A DNA stretch of 64,000 nt from JAZKFT01 sp965246935 (GCA_965246935.1 CBDFGC010000004.1:310001-374000); one strand, 5' to 3'. Numbered from the stretch's first letter, positions 37,118 to 46,943 are shown. A program made the numbers and translations. The notes: generated by a model from the sequence alone, not told the origin.

Positions 37118-40100
37118 TTATTGCTTCGCTACAATCTCACTCAGCATCTCCTTCACCGCAGCTTCTATCTGTGTATCCTTGCCTGCTAAAAAATCTTCAT
37201 ACTTCAGCGGCACCCGTATATCCGGCTCTACCTGCAGGTTTTCCGTAGGGCGTTTTTCCTTACCAATGGTGCCTACCATCGGGATGCCGAATACCAGCGT
37301 GGGGTCGATTTGTGTTTCCCACCAAACAGCCGTGCCCGTACCGGCTACCGGCATACCAATCAGTTTGCCTACACCGTTTTGTTTGTAGATGTAGGGGAAG
37401 ATGAACGCATCGCTGTAATTGCTTTCGCTCATGACCACGCAGCTTGGTTTTTGCCAGCGGTTCAGCGGTTCGCCGCCTTTTAGCAAATTACCCTGCGGGG
37501 CAAACTGCAGGTATTGCTTGCCACTCAAAAAGGTATTCAAATCATCGTGCAGCCAGCCGCCGCCGTTGAACCGGGTATCTACAATCAGTGCCTGCTTGTC
37601 CAGGTTGCGGCCCATGGCTTTGTCAAATGTTTCCCGAAAGCTTTCGTCGTTCATAGCCCGCACGTGGATGTAGCCCACTTTTCCACCGCTCAGTTTATCG
37701 GTCATCTCTTCCATCTTTTTTACCCAGCGTTTGTACATCAGTTCATTTTCTTCAGCGGCCGTTATCGGTTTCAGCCGTTCGTCTATTTCAGTGGTTCCAT
37801 CCATTACCGTTACCAGCACATTCTGGCCGGCTTTGCGGTTCAGCAGCATAGCCCAGTCGGCATCGTTTGTTACATCGTTGCCATCTATTTTCGTAATTAT
37901 CTGGCCGGCTTTTAGTTTGCTATTGGCCTTATCTGCCGGGCCGCTGTTCAGCACTTCCGCAATCTTTAAGCCTTTGCCGGCATAGGTTTCATCGTACAGC
38001 AACCCCAGTGAAGGCGTTACATCGGGCATAGTCATGCGGGGGCTATAGCGGCCACCGGTATGGCTGGCATTCAGTTCGCCCAGCAATTCGCTCAGCAGTT
38101 CCTGAAAATCGTAGTTGTTGCTAATATGTGGAAGGAACCGGGCATAATTGCTTTTATAATAAGCCCAGTCAACACCCTGAATTTTGGGATCATAAAATTT
38201 CTCCTTTACCTGCCGCCAGGCATGGTCGAAAATGTAGCCTCTTTCGGCGGCGGCATCCAGCGCCATTTCGCCGTTGATGCCAATGGGTGTCAGTTTTCCG
38301 CTTTCAGCATCTACTTTCACCAGACTGCCGCTGTTGCTTACAAACAGGCTTTTACCATCCTTGCTAATCTCAACGCCACTGGGTGTTCCACCTAGTTTTG
38401 CTAATATTTTCGTATCGTTGGTGCGGGGGTCGGTTACCCACAGGTCGTAGCCTTTTTCAAAAGAGGCCAGGTAGTAAATTTTGCTGGCATCGTCGTTCAG
38501 CACATAATCGCTAATGCTGGAACTATTGATGGTCATACGAACCCGACGGTTATCCAGCCCATCCATATCCAGCACCATTTTTTTGCCCGCCAGGGAATCC
38601 TTTTTATCCCGGATTTTCTTTTCGGCCATCAGGGCGGTATCCTTTTTATCCTTCTCTTCTTTTTCTTTCAGTAAAGCAAATTCTTCTTTGTTCAGCAGAA
38701 AGCGGTCGTACGCATCCTTATCAAAGAAAACCCCATAAATATCCAGTTCCTGGCTGCCCTGGTTAGCCAGGCTTTTGCGGCCATTGCGGGCCGTCAGCCA
38801 GGTAAGCATTTTGCCATTGAGTGCCCACTTGTTACCGCCTTCGCCAAAGCCGCTGTTGATAGGGTAGCTAATCTCGCCGCTGCCGTCAGCCTTTACCAGG
38901 CCGGCATTGCTGTTGCCAAAATAGCCCTTGCTATCGTCCATTATCATCCACTTGCTATCAGGGCTCCACTGAAAATCCCAGTCGCCATCGCTGTACGAAT
39001 AGTTGTGCCCGACGGGCAATAGGGTACGGGTAGCTTTGGTAGCCAGGTTATATACTTTTAAAATATTGCGGTCTTCGATGTAGGCTACTTCCTTGCCATC
39101 CGGCGAAAATTTTGGCTGGTATTCTTCGGCTTTGGTAGCAATCAGCGGTTCTTCTTTTAATACCGTTGCCGTATAAAAATAAGGCTCGTCTTTTCGGGCA
39201 ATGGTCACTTTGTAAATGTCCCAGTTATCGTTGCGCTCACCTGCATACACCAGTGTTTTACCATCCGGGCTCCACTGGATCATGCGTTCCTGCTGCGGCG
39301 TATTGGTAATGCGTTTGGTTTGTACGCCATCCAGACTGGTAACGAATACTTCGCCATGGTTCACAAAAGCTATTTCTTTACCATTGGGGCTTAGGGCAAA
39401 ATCGCTTACGTTGCCATTAATAGATACATTTTTTATTATACCGGCCCGGCCATCATTATAAATGCTGATGGCTACTTTTTTGGGCTGGCTACCTTCCCGC
39501 ATCGTATAAATTTCACCGTTGTAGGTAAAGCACAAAGTGCCATCAGTAGCTTTGGAAAGATGCCGCACCGGGTTTTTATCGAACGTGGTTAATTGCTTTG
39601 CATCGGTGGGATTGATAAATGATGCTTTGAACAGGTTTTGGGAAATACCACCCTTTTCGCTGAGGTAGTAAAAACTGTTGTCATCAGCGTACACTGGCTC
39701 CCGGTTTTCGCCCTGGTACACACTGATTTTTTTGTACTGTTTATTGTTCAGGTCATACGTCCACAGGTCGCGGCTTACGGCGCTGGTCTGGTGTTTGCGC
39801 CAGGGATCTTCGTAGCCCTTGCGGTCCTGAAATATCAACTGGCTGCCTTTGCTGTTGTAGTGTGCATTTTCCAGCCCGGCAGCGCTGATCATAATAGCTT
39901 TTCCGCCGGTTACCGGTACGGTGTACAAGTTTTGAAACAGCCGTGGACTGGGAAAGCGTACACTGGCAGCCGGTCCCTGGTGGGCACTGCTGAAAATAAC
40001 CTGTTTGTTGTCGTTGCTGAAATCGCTGGGATAATCACCAGCGCTGTTCATGGTAAGCCGGACAGGTGTGCCGCCGGTGGCCGGCATTACAAACACATCG

Positions 40101-40366
40101 AAGTTGCCGTAGCGGTCGCTGGCAAAAGCAATCTGCTTACCGTCATGGCTCCATACGGGCATCATATCCTGTGCCTCGTGTATGGTTAGTGGCACAGCCA
40201 CACCACCGGCTGCCTCTACTCTATAAATATCACCTTTGTAGCCAAAGGCAATGGTTTTGCCATCCGGCGAAATGGCAGGGTAACGAAGCCACAGCGGGCT
40301 TTCCTGGGCATAGCTGTTCAGGGCAAACAGGCCGGCAGCGAGTGCCGTTGCTATTTTTTTCATCAT
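37118..40366 (-). CDS. Tricorn-like S41 family protease
   Basis: 1082 residues with a signal peptide (IATALAAGLFALNSYAQ). The N-terminal ~650 residues contain WD40-like PD40 beta-propeller repeats (SPDGKTIAFGYKGDI, SHDGKQIAFASDRYG, SPDGKTLVYAGERND). A lysine-rich insert, then the C1 region (LNASHTGGRY), a PDZ domain (GLKIAEVLNSGPADKA) and the S41 core follow (VDTRFNGGGWLHDDL; catalytic serine in SESNYSDA). It is probably a periplasmic peptide-processing protease. Length and order fit bacterial tricorn homologues. Transcribed alone. Confidence 0.92.
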   Translation of the reverse strand: MMKKIATALAAGLFALNSYAQESPLWLRYPAISPDGKTIAFGYKGDIYRVEAAGGVAVPLTIHEAQDMMPVWSHDGKQIAFASDRYGNFDVFVMPATGGTPVRLTMNSAGDYPSDFSNDNKQVIFSSAHQGPAASVRFPSPRLFQNLYTVPVTGGKAIMISAAGLENAHYNSKGSQLIFQDRKGYEDPWRKHQTSAVSRDLWTYDLNNKQYKKISVYQGENREPVYADDNSFYYLSEKGGISQNLFKASFINPTDAKQLTTFDKNPVRHLSKATDGTLCFTYNGEIYTMREGSQPKKVAISIYNDGRAGIIKNVSINGNVSDFALSPNGKEIAFVNHGEVFVTSLDGVQTKRITNTPQQERMIQWSPDGKTLVYAGERNDNWDIYKVTIARKDEPYFYTATVLKEEPLIATKAEEYQPKFSPDGKEVAYIEDRNILKVYNLATKATRTLLPVGHNYSYSDGDWDFQWSPDSKWMIMDDSKGYFGNSNAGLVKADGSGEISYPINSGFGEGGNKWALNGKMLTWLTARNGRKSLANQGSQELDIYGVFFDKDAYDRFLLNKEEFALLKEKEEKDKKDTALMAEKKIRDKKDSLAGKKMVLDMDGLDNRRVRMTINSSSISDYVLNDDASKIYYLASFEKGYDLWVTDPRTNDTKILAKLGGTPSGVEISKDGKSLFVSNSGSLVKVDAESGKLTPIGINGEMALDAAAERGYIFDHAWRQVKEKFYDPKIQGVDWAYYKSNYARFLPHISNNYDFQELLSELLGELNASHTGGRYSPRMTMPDVTPSLGLLYDETYAGKGLKIAEVLNSGPADKANSKLKAGQIITKIDGNDVTNDADWAMLLNRKAGQNVLVTVMDGTTEIDERLKPITAAEENELMYKRWVKKMEEMTDKLSGGKVGYIHVRAMNDESFRETFDKAMGRNLDKQALIVDTRFNGGGWLHDDLNTFLSGKQYLQFAPQGNLLKGGEPLNRWQKPSCVVMSESNYSDAFIFPYIYKQNGVGKLIGMPVAGTGTAVWWETQIDPTLVFGIPMVGTIGKEKRPTENLQVEPDIRVPLKYEDFLAGKDTQIEAAVKEMLSEIVAKQ

Positions 40367-40827
40367 GTAATCAGGCGTATTTTAATGACGAAAGATAAAG
40401 CGAATCCGAATTGTTTCGTGGATTTTATACGAATGGAGTGATAGTTGGAGGAATGACAGAAATAGTAAGGTTCCACCCGATGCCGATGCATGGGCATGGT
40501 ATCCATTGCCGTTGGCTTTAGCGCAATGTTATTTAGTTGAGGGATGCAGTCAATTGCCATGCCGGGCGTGGTGGGTGATACTGAGATTTTGTATTGGCTT
40601 TAGCCGAATGATTGGTGGCAGATGTGGCAAAGCCAATACAGTGAAGGCACATTTTATCCACGCACTAAAGTGCATAGCAATTAAAATAACAATACAGCAA
40701 GGGTGATGCTCATTTTGCTTAGCCACATAACATTGGACTAAAGCTTACAGAAGAAAACAATTCCTCCAAATGACTTTAGCCACAACAAAAACTTGTATAA
40801 ATTGCAATTTATAAATCTTCAGATAAG
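40367..40827. other. Intergenic stretch, no recognised gene
   Basis: 461 bp between divergent genes. It has several GGCTTTAGC motifs in both orientations (40513, 40600) suggesting decayed palindromic repeats, but no coding frame I can support. Confidence 0.4.
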
Positions 40828-41427
40828 ATGGCAAAAATCAGGACTGCTCAATACGACTTTGACCTGCTGTATGCTCCTTTTGAAAACATGACGGATACTG
40901 AATTCCTGCATTTCTGCGAGCAAAATAAACACCTACCCATAGAAAGGGACGAAAACCACCAAATACTTTTTATGCCTCCGGTAACCAGTGAATTTTCCGA
41001 AAAAAATAGTAGCCTGAATGGTTATCTGTTTATTTGGAACCTAAAATTAAAATCAGGCCGGACCTTTGACTCTTCGGCAGGTTTTTATCTTCCGGATACC
41101 AGTATGCGCAGCCCGGATGCAGCCTGGATAAGCAACGAACGCTGGAATGCCTTGACAGAAGATCAGCGAAAAGGCTTTGCCTACATTACTCCGGATTTCA
41201 TTGCAGAGTTGGCCTCTCCTTCAGATAGTATAACGCAGCTAAAACTAAAAATGGAAAAGTGGCGGGACAATGGCGTACGCCTCAGCTGGCTAATAGACCC
41301 CAAAACCGAAACCGTATTTATTTACCGGGCTGATGGTACTATTAGCAAAGTGGAAGGGTTTGACAATACATTGAGTGGAGAAGAAGTGTTGCCTGGTTTT
41401 GAATTTGGGTTAAGTATTTTGAGATGA
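40828..41427 (+). CDS. Uma2 family restriction-endonuclease-fold protein
   Basis: 199 residues with the Uma2 pattern of the PD-(D/E)xK fold: SPDAAWIS, DFIAELASPSD, then KMEKWRDNGVRLSWLIDPK. These residues form the usual D..ExK-like active site. Uma2 proteins are abundant in some Bacteroidota and cyanobacteria, often as mobile or defence-linked genes of unclear role. It stands alone. Confidence 0.88.
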   Translation: MAKIRTAQYDFDLLYAPFENMTDTEFLHFCEQNKHLPIERDENHQILFMPPVTSEFSEKNSSLNGYLFIWNLKLKSGRTFDSSAGFYLPDTSMRSPDAAWISNERWNALTEDQRKGFAYITPDFIAELASPSDSITQLKLKMEKWRDNGVRLSWLIDPKTETVFIYRADGTISKVEGFDNTLSGEEVLPGFEFGLSILR

Positions 41428-41957
41428 TTTTTATATTTCGTTATATTTCTTAAATTTATAAATTCAGCTGATAAAGGATGTTGAAACAAAATCGTAACCT
41501 CAGAAAACCAGCAAACTTTTGTCGAAGAAAAAATAGCTTAAACACGCTGAGTTTGAACTGCTGTTTTTCATATTGATTAGCCTTAGTAAAACAGCATAAG
41601 AATATATAATTTTTTTCCTCAACCTACTGTCTCATTAGTGAGTTAGCTTTACAATCGATTGAGGAAAATAAACATACCAAAGCCCCTAAATACTCGCATC
41701 CATACAGGGAAGTGCAGGAAGACATTACCATCTGGCAGAAAGGATGATAAAAAACTCAATGAGTGTTGAAAGAGAATTAAACGATCAGTACCGTAGATAG
41801 GCCTGCGGTTGCGGGAAAAGTTGCAACTGCTGAAAAAGTGGTACCCTACAACTCTTTTTAATCCCTTTATCTAATCCCCATCATTGATAAGCTAAATAAA
41901 CGGGACGATGTGAAAGTTTAAGATTGATAGTTGCGCTTTTGACGTGAACACAGCTTA
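41428..41957. other. Intergenic stretch before the second miniature element
   Basis: 530 bp with no gene I can support. Frames around 41690-41740 (KAPKYSHPYREVQEDITIW) and 41810-41860 look like remnants but match nothing I recognise. Confidence 0.4.
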
Positions 41958-42425
41958 GGAAAGTTATCAAAATAACTTGAACATTTCTTCAATCTGGCCT
42001 GGTTGCCCCAAACCCTCCCGACCTATCGGTACGGGAATAGGCTCTAAAGGGGGCTTTTGGACACCATCAAACTTTATAGGAACTTCAAAATACTTATAGT
42101 TGCCACTAATTTTTCAGGTAAAAACGAGTTCCCCGTTAGCCCAATGTCATTAAGATAAGCCCCATCGGGGCTTTCTGTTTGTAGCAAACAAAGAGGCAAA
42201 GGGAATCATTGCCACGTAGTGGCTACCCCTCTTCTCTGATCAGGTAGCCACTACGTGGCATGCACCAACATCAAGGATGTCTGTTTGCTACAAACAGATT
42301 GCACCTACGGCGCATAACTGCTACTACAATCCTTAACTTAATGACATTGCCCTACAGGGGGTAGGGGCTACCAACGCCGGGTAATATCCCGCTTCAATTG
42401 TACAAGTTATTTTGACCACTTTACT
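41958..42425. mobile_element. Miniature non-autonomous transposable element, copy 2 (468 bp)
   Basis: Flanked by TA at 41956-41957 and 42426-42427. Its ends are GGAAAGTTATCAAAATAAC and, on the other strand, AGTAAAGTGGTCAAAATAAC. The outer arms match copy 1 in the same order (GACCTATCGGTACGGGA, AGGTAAAAACGAGTTCCCC). The inner inverted repeats are CAATGTCATTAAGATAAG at 42142-42159 and a near-complement at 42332-42349. The enclosed core (42160-42331) is the reverse complement of the core in copy 1. The same 18-bp hairpin (42210-42227 with 42243-42260) is present. It sits between Uma2 and the cytochrome gene and breaks no gene I can see. Confidence 0.85.
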
Positions 42426-42448
42426 TATAAATGAATAAAGCTTTTTTA

Positions 42449-43456
42449 TTATTTCTTTCCGATCTTTTCTTTGCTTGTTACAATGGTCTGGTAGGGGCCG
42501 TATTTGTGTTGATTTTCGGAGAAACCATCATTGTAAGGCGCAAACGGGTAATCAAATGGCTTTTGGGAAATAACCGGCCAATCAGCAGGAAACATTTTAA
42601 GACTACGGGGTTGGGAATTAATGAATGCAGCAAGGTCCCAGGCTTGTGCTGCTGTTAGCTGGGGTGCCTGGTACGTGGCACCATACGGCATATTGTTTTG
42701 GATAAACCCCGCCAGTTTGGAAAGTTTAAAAATGCCTGCGCTTACATTGTAGCTATTCGGGCCCCAAAGCGGTGGATAAATGTAAAATGGATTGTTAGCA
42801 GATGGCAAGCCTTCACCATTTTGTCCGTGACACTGGGAACATTTTTGATGGTACAATACATTGCCATTTGCCGGACTGGCTGCCCTTTGGAGAAATACCG
42901 GCGCCTGTGTGCCACTGGCCGCCGATACAGAAACCTGTTGTACCATATGACCAACCGATTTAATATAAGCAACAATAGCCCGCATTTCTTTACCGGCAGT
43001 ATCTAACTTTTTCCCATTAAGGCTTCGCTCCATGCAATCATTCACCTTATGTTCGATGGTTTCCCACCCACCACTACGGGCACTAAACCTGGGATAGTTT
43101 GCTGCTACCGCAAAATAATTATTGGCATACAACTGCGTTCCTGCTTTTAAGTGGCAGTTCTGGCAATTCATACCGTTGGTTAAAGCCGCTACCGACCCGC
43201 CGGGGCCTAAATAGTGAGCTGTATTGGCAATTAATTCCTTTCCGTAAATAATTAAATCTTTATTATCTGTATTGTAAGAAACCCCTTTTTCTGCTGCTAC
43301 ATGTTTATCATTATCATTCTTCGTTTCCTGGTTGCCGGATACCCTTTTTTCGGAAACAGTGGTGCAGGAAAAAGAGATGGAAACAGTCGTTATAAATAAG
43401 TACCCAAACGGCCAAAAGGCTTTTGCAGATGAAGCGGCATGTAATCCTTTTTTCAA
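42449..43456 (-). CDS. Di-heme c-type cytochrome, TsdA-like
   Basis: 335 residues. The N-terminal signal looks like a lipoprotein type (FITTVSISFSC). Two heme sites are present: NCQNCHLKAGT (~residue 100) and KCSQCHGQNGEG (~residue 207). The surrounding WETIEHKVNDCMERSLNGK and MRAIVAYIKSVG match thiosulfate dehydrogenase/tetrathionate reductase TsdA. It would act in the periplasm on thiosulfate or related sulfur compounds. The neighbouring DsrE-like gene fits a sulfur role. Substrate is inferred, not shown. Confidence 0.8.
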   Translation of the reverse strand: MKKGLHAASSAKAFWPFGYLFITTVSISFSCTTVSEKRVSGNQETKNDNDKHVAAEKGVSYNTDNKDLIIYGKELIANTAHYLGPGGSVAALTNGMNCQNCHLKAGTQLYANNYFAVAANYPRFSARSGGWETIEHKVNDCMERSLNGKKLDTAGKEMRAIVAYIKSVGHMVQQVSVSAASGTQAPVFLQRAASPANGNVLYHQKCSQCHGQNGEGLPSANNPFYIYPPLWGPNSYNVSAGIFKLSKLAGFIQNNMPYGATYQAPQLTAAQAWDLAAFINSQPRSLKMFPADWPVISQKPFDYPFAPYNDGFSENQHKYGPYQTIVTSKEKIGKK

Positions 43457-43495
43457 AACAGTTTGCCTTTTGGTTATGATTGTTTACAATACTTT

Positions 43496-44143
43496 CTAAT
43501 TGGATAAATCTCTATGGATATAGCCCCTGAGCTGGTAATCGGTAATAACGGTTTGTGCGGAAAGGGCCACTTTTACCCAAGGGAACATTTGTGATTTATC
43601 AATATTAATAAAATTCATGGCTTGTCCGCAGGCAATAAATTTAACGCCAGCCCCTAACAGTTCATGAAGCAGGGAATCGTTTGGATTCTTAATCTTGTAT
43701 TTTTCTTTGTAAATGGAATCAGTATAAAAAGATTTTAAAATACCCCCGTGGGCAATTACTACAATGTCGATGTTGTTTTTGGGAATACCTGCGGCAATGT
43801 GCAGGTTCAACAATCTGCCTACCTCAGCCAGCCCATTATTTATTTCTTTTGCCTGAGTGGTATCTTTTATACCTGTTGTTATCTCCATCAATAATTTGTA
43901 ACGCCGGGTTACATCCGGCTTTTCATCAATATTGCTTACCGGTATTACCCCTGACCACTTACTGCTTTTGATATATGGGTAAGTAGCTTTTGCCAGCATC
44001 GCCTTTTCCGTGGAATCCCTTACTGCTGTTGACTTTGCCTTAGCTACACTATCGGCAACGGCTATGCTATCCTTAGCAGCCGTTTGTGCCTCAGAGATGA
44101 TCACCGTAAAAAATAAAAAAAGCAGCAGCAATAGTTGTTTCAT
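43496..44143 (-). CDS. Exported DsrE-like protein
   Basis: 215 residues from ATG at 44143, which opens a signal peptide (MKQLLLLLFLFFTVIISEAQ); the longer frame upstream is not credible. After a charged spacer the domain has alternating strands and helices of DsrE type: IDIVVIAHGGILKSF, LLGAGVKFIACGQAM with a conserved cysteine, SAQTVITDYQLRGYI. DsrE-like proteins bind or transfer sulfur through that cysteine (family knowledge). It lies 40 bp before the TsdA-like cytochrome on the same strand, probably one operon. Confidence 0.78.
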   Translation of the reverse strand: MKQLLLLLFLFFTVIISEAQTAAKDSIAVADSVAKAKSTAVRDSTEKAMLAKATYPYIKSSKWSGVIPVSNIDEKPDVTRRYKLLMEITTGIKDTTQAKEINNGLAEVGRLLNLHIAAGIPKNNIDIVVIAHGGILKSFYTDSIYKEKYKIKNPNDSLLHELLGAGVKFIACGQAMNFINIDKSQMFPWVKVALSAQTVITDYQLRGYIHRDLSN

Positions 44144-44369
44144 AGTACTGATTTGAAGATCAAGATAATGACAGAAAATAAGAATCCAAAAATCCTTTTT
44201 GGCTGTTAAGGTATGCCCCTGATAAAAAGGACTGATGAAACTGCTGCATAATAGGGATAAAAATAGGGGCCAATGCAGATTTACTGCATTTCGATGGATT
44301 AACGGGCTGATTTGGGTAAGTAATGGGAGGGTCGGCTTTATGTAGAAAACGAACAACCTGCAACTGCTC

Positions 44370-45248
44370 TTAATTTCTTTTATCCAATCCCCAGGTAAGC
44401 TTGTTACGAAGTGTTTCTAAAAAGGTGTTTTCATTCAGCCGAACCAGACCAATGGTAAAATTTTCACGGCGTACGGCAAGCTGTATATTCTTATCTACCA
44501 GCTCCCGGCGGGCATCCATACTACAGATAAACTGGTCCGCCCGGCCTTCCAGTTCAAAGGAAATAATATTGTCGTCGCTTACAACCAATGGCCGCACATT
44601 CAGGTTGTGCGGAGCTACCGGGGTTATTACAAAGCTGCGGCTTTCGGGGAAAACAATGGGGCCGTTACAGCTAAGATTGTAACCTGTACTGCCGGTAGGG
44701 GTGCTTACAATCAGCCCATCGGCCCAATAGGTATTTAAAAACTCGCCGTTCATATAAGCATGCACTTTTATCATAGGGCTTATATCCCGTTTGTGTACCA
44801 CAAACTCATTTAGTGCAAAGGGTGCATCGCCAAATAAAGGAAGGTTAGCATCTACGTGAATCAGGGTATGCTGTTCAATTAAAAAGGTGCGGCTAATGAG
44901 CGATTCTACTGCAGGGCGAAGCTCGTTTTTAGCAATGCTGGCCAGGAAGCCCAGCCGCCCGAAATTAATACCCAGTAAAGGAATTTCTTTATCCCGGATA
45001 AAGGTTACGGCATCCAGCATAGTGCCATCACCACCCAGGCTAATCATGCAGTCCACTTCAGGAGTAAGATCCGCAGCAGTATTAAATATTTCGAAGTTGA
45101 AGGAACGCATACTGCGGGCCAGCGATTCAGTAACCAGCGGTTCGAACAAAATACACTCTGCCCGTTGCAGCCGCAGCTCCTGCATCAGCGCTTTCAGGTG
45201 GTGCTCTGTTTCTTCGTCCAGCCGCCGGCTGTAGATAGCTACTTTCAT
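44370..45248 (-). CDS. nadK: NAD kinase
   Basis: 292 residues from ATG at 45248 (MKVAIYSRR); an upstream frame start at 45296 would lie before the promoter box. Makes NADP from NAD and ATP. The GGDGTMLDAV motif is the diphosphate-binding and catalytic signature. LLGINFGRLGFLA, the NEFVVHKRD region and the STPTGSTGYNLSCNGP loop are also typical. Full length for the family. The promoter overlaps the start, so the mRNA may have little or no leader. Confidence 0.95.
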   Translation of the reverse strand: MKVAIYSRRLDEETEHHLKALMQELRLQRAECILFEPLVTESLARSMRSFNFEIFNTAADLTPEVDCMISLGGDGTMLDAVTFIRDKEIPLLGINFGRLGFLASIAKNELRPAVESLISRTFLIEQHTLIHVDANLPLFGDAPFALNEFVVHKRDISPMIKVHAYMNGEFLNTYWADGLIVSTPTGSTGYNLSCNGPIVFPESRSFVITPVAPHNLNVRPLVVSDDNIISFELEGRADQFICSMDARRELVDKNIQLAVRRENFTIGLVRLNENTFLETLRNKLTWGLDKRN

Positions 45249-45255
45249 CGGGGGG

Positions 45256-45263
45256 CAAATGTA
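45256..45263 (-). promoter_or_regulatory. Candidate nadK promoter (TACATTTG)
   Basis: TACATTTG on the minus strand ends 8 bases before the nadK ATG, with a TTG about 22 bases further upstream, the usual -33/-7 spacing. Transcription would begin at or very near the start codon. Confidence 0.45.
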
Positions 45264-45415
45264 ATGGGCAAATGTGCAAATCTGACAATTGCGCAATGAC
45301 TCAATGAATACAATTAAATACAGACAACAGACGACCGACCACGGACAACAGACCGCATACCACGGATGACTAAGTAACTGCCAACAGATAACTAATTAAC
45401 AGACAACTAAACCTG

Positions 45416-45476
45416 TATTCATCCCATATATTATCCCAATCATCCCATTCTATCCCATTTTAAGACAATGTCCCTG
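45416..45476. repeat. GGGAT-rich element after the Omp85-like gene
   Basis: On the minus strand the gene's stop is followed by GGGACATTGTC and then repeated GGGAT units (TGGGATAGAATGGGATGAT). Matches the block at 1043-1105. The adjoining 45300-45415 is a low-complexity run of ACAACAGAC-like repeats with no gene. Confidence 0.4.
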
Positions 45477-46883
45477 TCAGAAGTCGCTGGAGCTATGAAC
45501 AAATAAGCCCCGGCCGCCTAACTGGTTAAAGCTGAATTCCAGCTTAATGGCTACATCATAAATGCTAAGGATATCCAGCCCAAAACCACCCGTATGCAAA
45601 AGGCGGTTGGCCAGGCGGCTGTTACCCGGATTTTGGTTATACGCATAACCGGCATCGGTAAATACCTTGGCGTAAAAATTAAATGGAATGCGGTTGTAAG
45701 CCGGGTTTTTAAAAGGTGTTTTCAGGGTAAAATGAAGCACTTTTTTGCGTAGCGTACCCCGTAACATCCCTCCTGCCGAGCCATCAATGATATTGTATTC
45801 CAAGCCCCGCATCGTCAGGTCGCCATAGCCCATCAGGTGGCTGTTATAGTAAGGCTGGTTGAATGGAAACTTAATACTGCCAGCTGCCTGAAACATAAAA
45901 TAGGTGCCGGATGCCAGCTTCCAGCTTTGTAAAAATTTCCCGGCTATCGTAAAGTAATTCAGGTTTTTACCAATCCGCTGGCCGGCATACACATCCGTGT
46001 ACCAGCCTGTAAGCGGGTAAGGAATAAAATCGACATTGAAATACTGAAAACTGTATTGAAGATCTATGTAAGAAGCATGCTGCAGGCCGTCACCAAAAAA
46101 ATTGGGATTTAGCTTCATTATCTGACTGTCTATCACAGTATGATTGTACTCCAACCGCACATTATGCCGTTCCTTACTTCCCTTGCGGTACGAGTAACCG
46201 ATATAGCCGTTTATCTGGGTTAAAGCAAAATTGTCCAGTTTTTTATTAATGATCGTATCGAAGCTGGTCATGTAGTTTACTTCACGATTACGGGCATAAC
46301 TAAAACCTATATTAATGCCATGCTGTAATTTTTTATCGATGTAAGGCGCACTGTATCCAACCGAAAATTCACGGGTATAGCCGCTCACCAGCGAAAGGCT
46401 TAGCCGGTCGTTGCGGCCACTCAAATTTGCATGTTTAAGCCGTAAGCCATAGTTTACCCGGTTCAGGTTAGCATCATATTGCTTGATCCATTCATTCCAG
46501 TTACGGTCTATTATTTTAAAAAAAGGAATCGGGAAAATGTACCAGCGTTCTTTTACATCTATAGAAATTCCTACTTCGTTCATGCCTACATAAAAAGTAT
46601 CTACCATCACCGTTATAAACAAAGAGGTGTTCATTAATTGCTGACGGGTGAGTTCCATACGCCCCAGCAGATCGGGCATGGTATAGGTTTCATTTAGCTG
46701 AAAAGCAAATTCCCGCTTTACCATATAGTCCTTTGTACGGTTAGCACCGGCTATGGTAAAAGTGCGTACGGTAATTCCGTTTTGTGTAGAGTCGCTGGCT
46801 GCACGAATGGTACTATCCTGCTGTGCCATACAGTTATCTGCAAGCAAAAGCAGCACCCAGGCAGTCAGCACCTTTATCATCAT
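45477..46883 (-). CDS. Omp85/BamA-like outer membrane protein with POTRA domain
   Basis: 468 residues with signal peptide (VLTAWVLLLLADNCMAQ). Residues ~35-115 form a POTRA-like domain (ITVRTFTIAGANRTKDYMVK, ISIDVKERWYIFPIP). A 16-strand-type barrel follows (NRVNYGLRLKHANLSGRNDR, HGINIGFSYARNREVNY), ending LEFSFNQLGGRGLFVHSSSDF. Only one POTRA is visible, fewer than in BamA. It may insert or export a specific substrate, or be a surface antigen family member. Confidence 0.8.
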   Translation of the reverse strand: MMIKVLTAWVLLLLADNCMAQQDSTIRAASDSTQNGITVRTFTIAGANRTKDYMVKREFAFQLNETYTMPDLLGRMELTRQQLMNTSLFITVMVDTFYVGMNEVGISIDVKERWYIFPIPFFKIIDRNWNEWIKQYDANLNRVNYGLRLKHANLSGRNDRLSLSLVSGYTREFSVGYSAPYIDKKLQHGINIGFSYARNREVNYMTSFDTIINKKLDNFALTQINGYIGYSYRKGSKERHNVRLEYNHTVIDSQIMKLNPNFFGDGLQHASYIDLQYSFQYFNVDFIPYPLTGWYTDVYAGQRIGKNLNYFTIAGKFLQSWKLASGTYFMFQAAGSIKFPFNQPYYNSHLMGYGDLTMRGLEYNIIDGSAGGMLRGTLRKKVLHFTLKTPFKNPAYNRIPFNFYAKVFTDAGYAYNQNPGNSRLANRLLHTGGFGLDILSIYDVAIKLEFSFNQLGGRGLFVHSSSDF

Positions 46884-46943
46884 ACGGACTAATTATTGGC
46901 AGGAAAGTAATAAACGGGAAAAGATACCTTAAAAGTACAGCTA

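Noticed and set aside
37179..40189. Long + strand ORFs opposite the tricorn-like gene
   Set aside because: Antisense shadows of a clearly conserved protein.
41428..41957. Transposase remnant
   Set aside because: Short peptide-like stretches exist but none matches a family well enough to support the claim.
44143..44356. N-terminal extension of the DsrE-like protein
   Set aside because: The signal peptide begins at 44143; the upstream codons have no matching features and would bury the signal.
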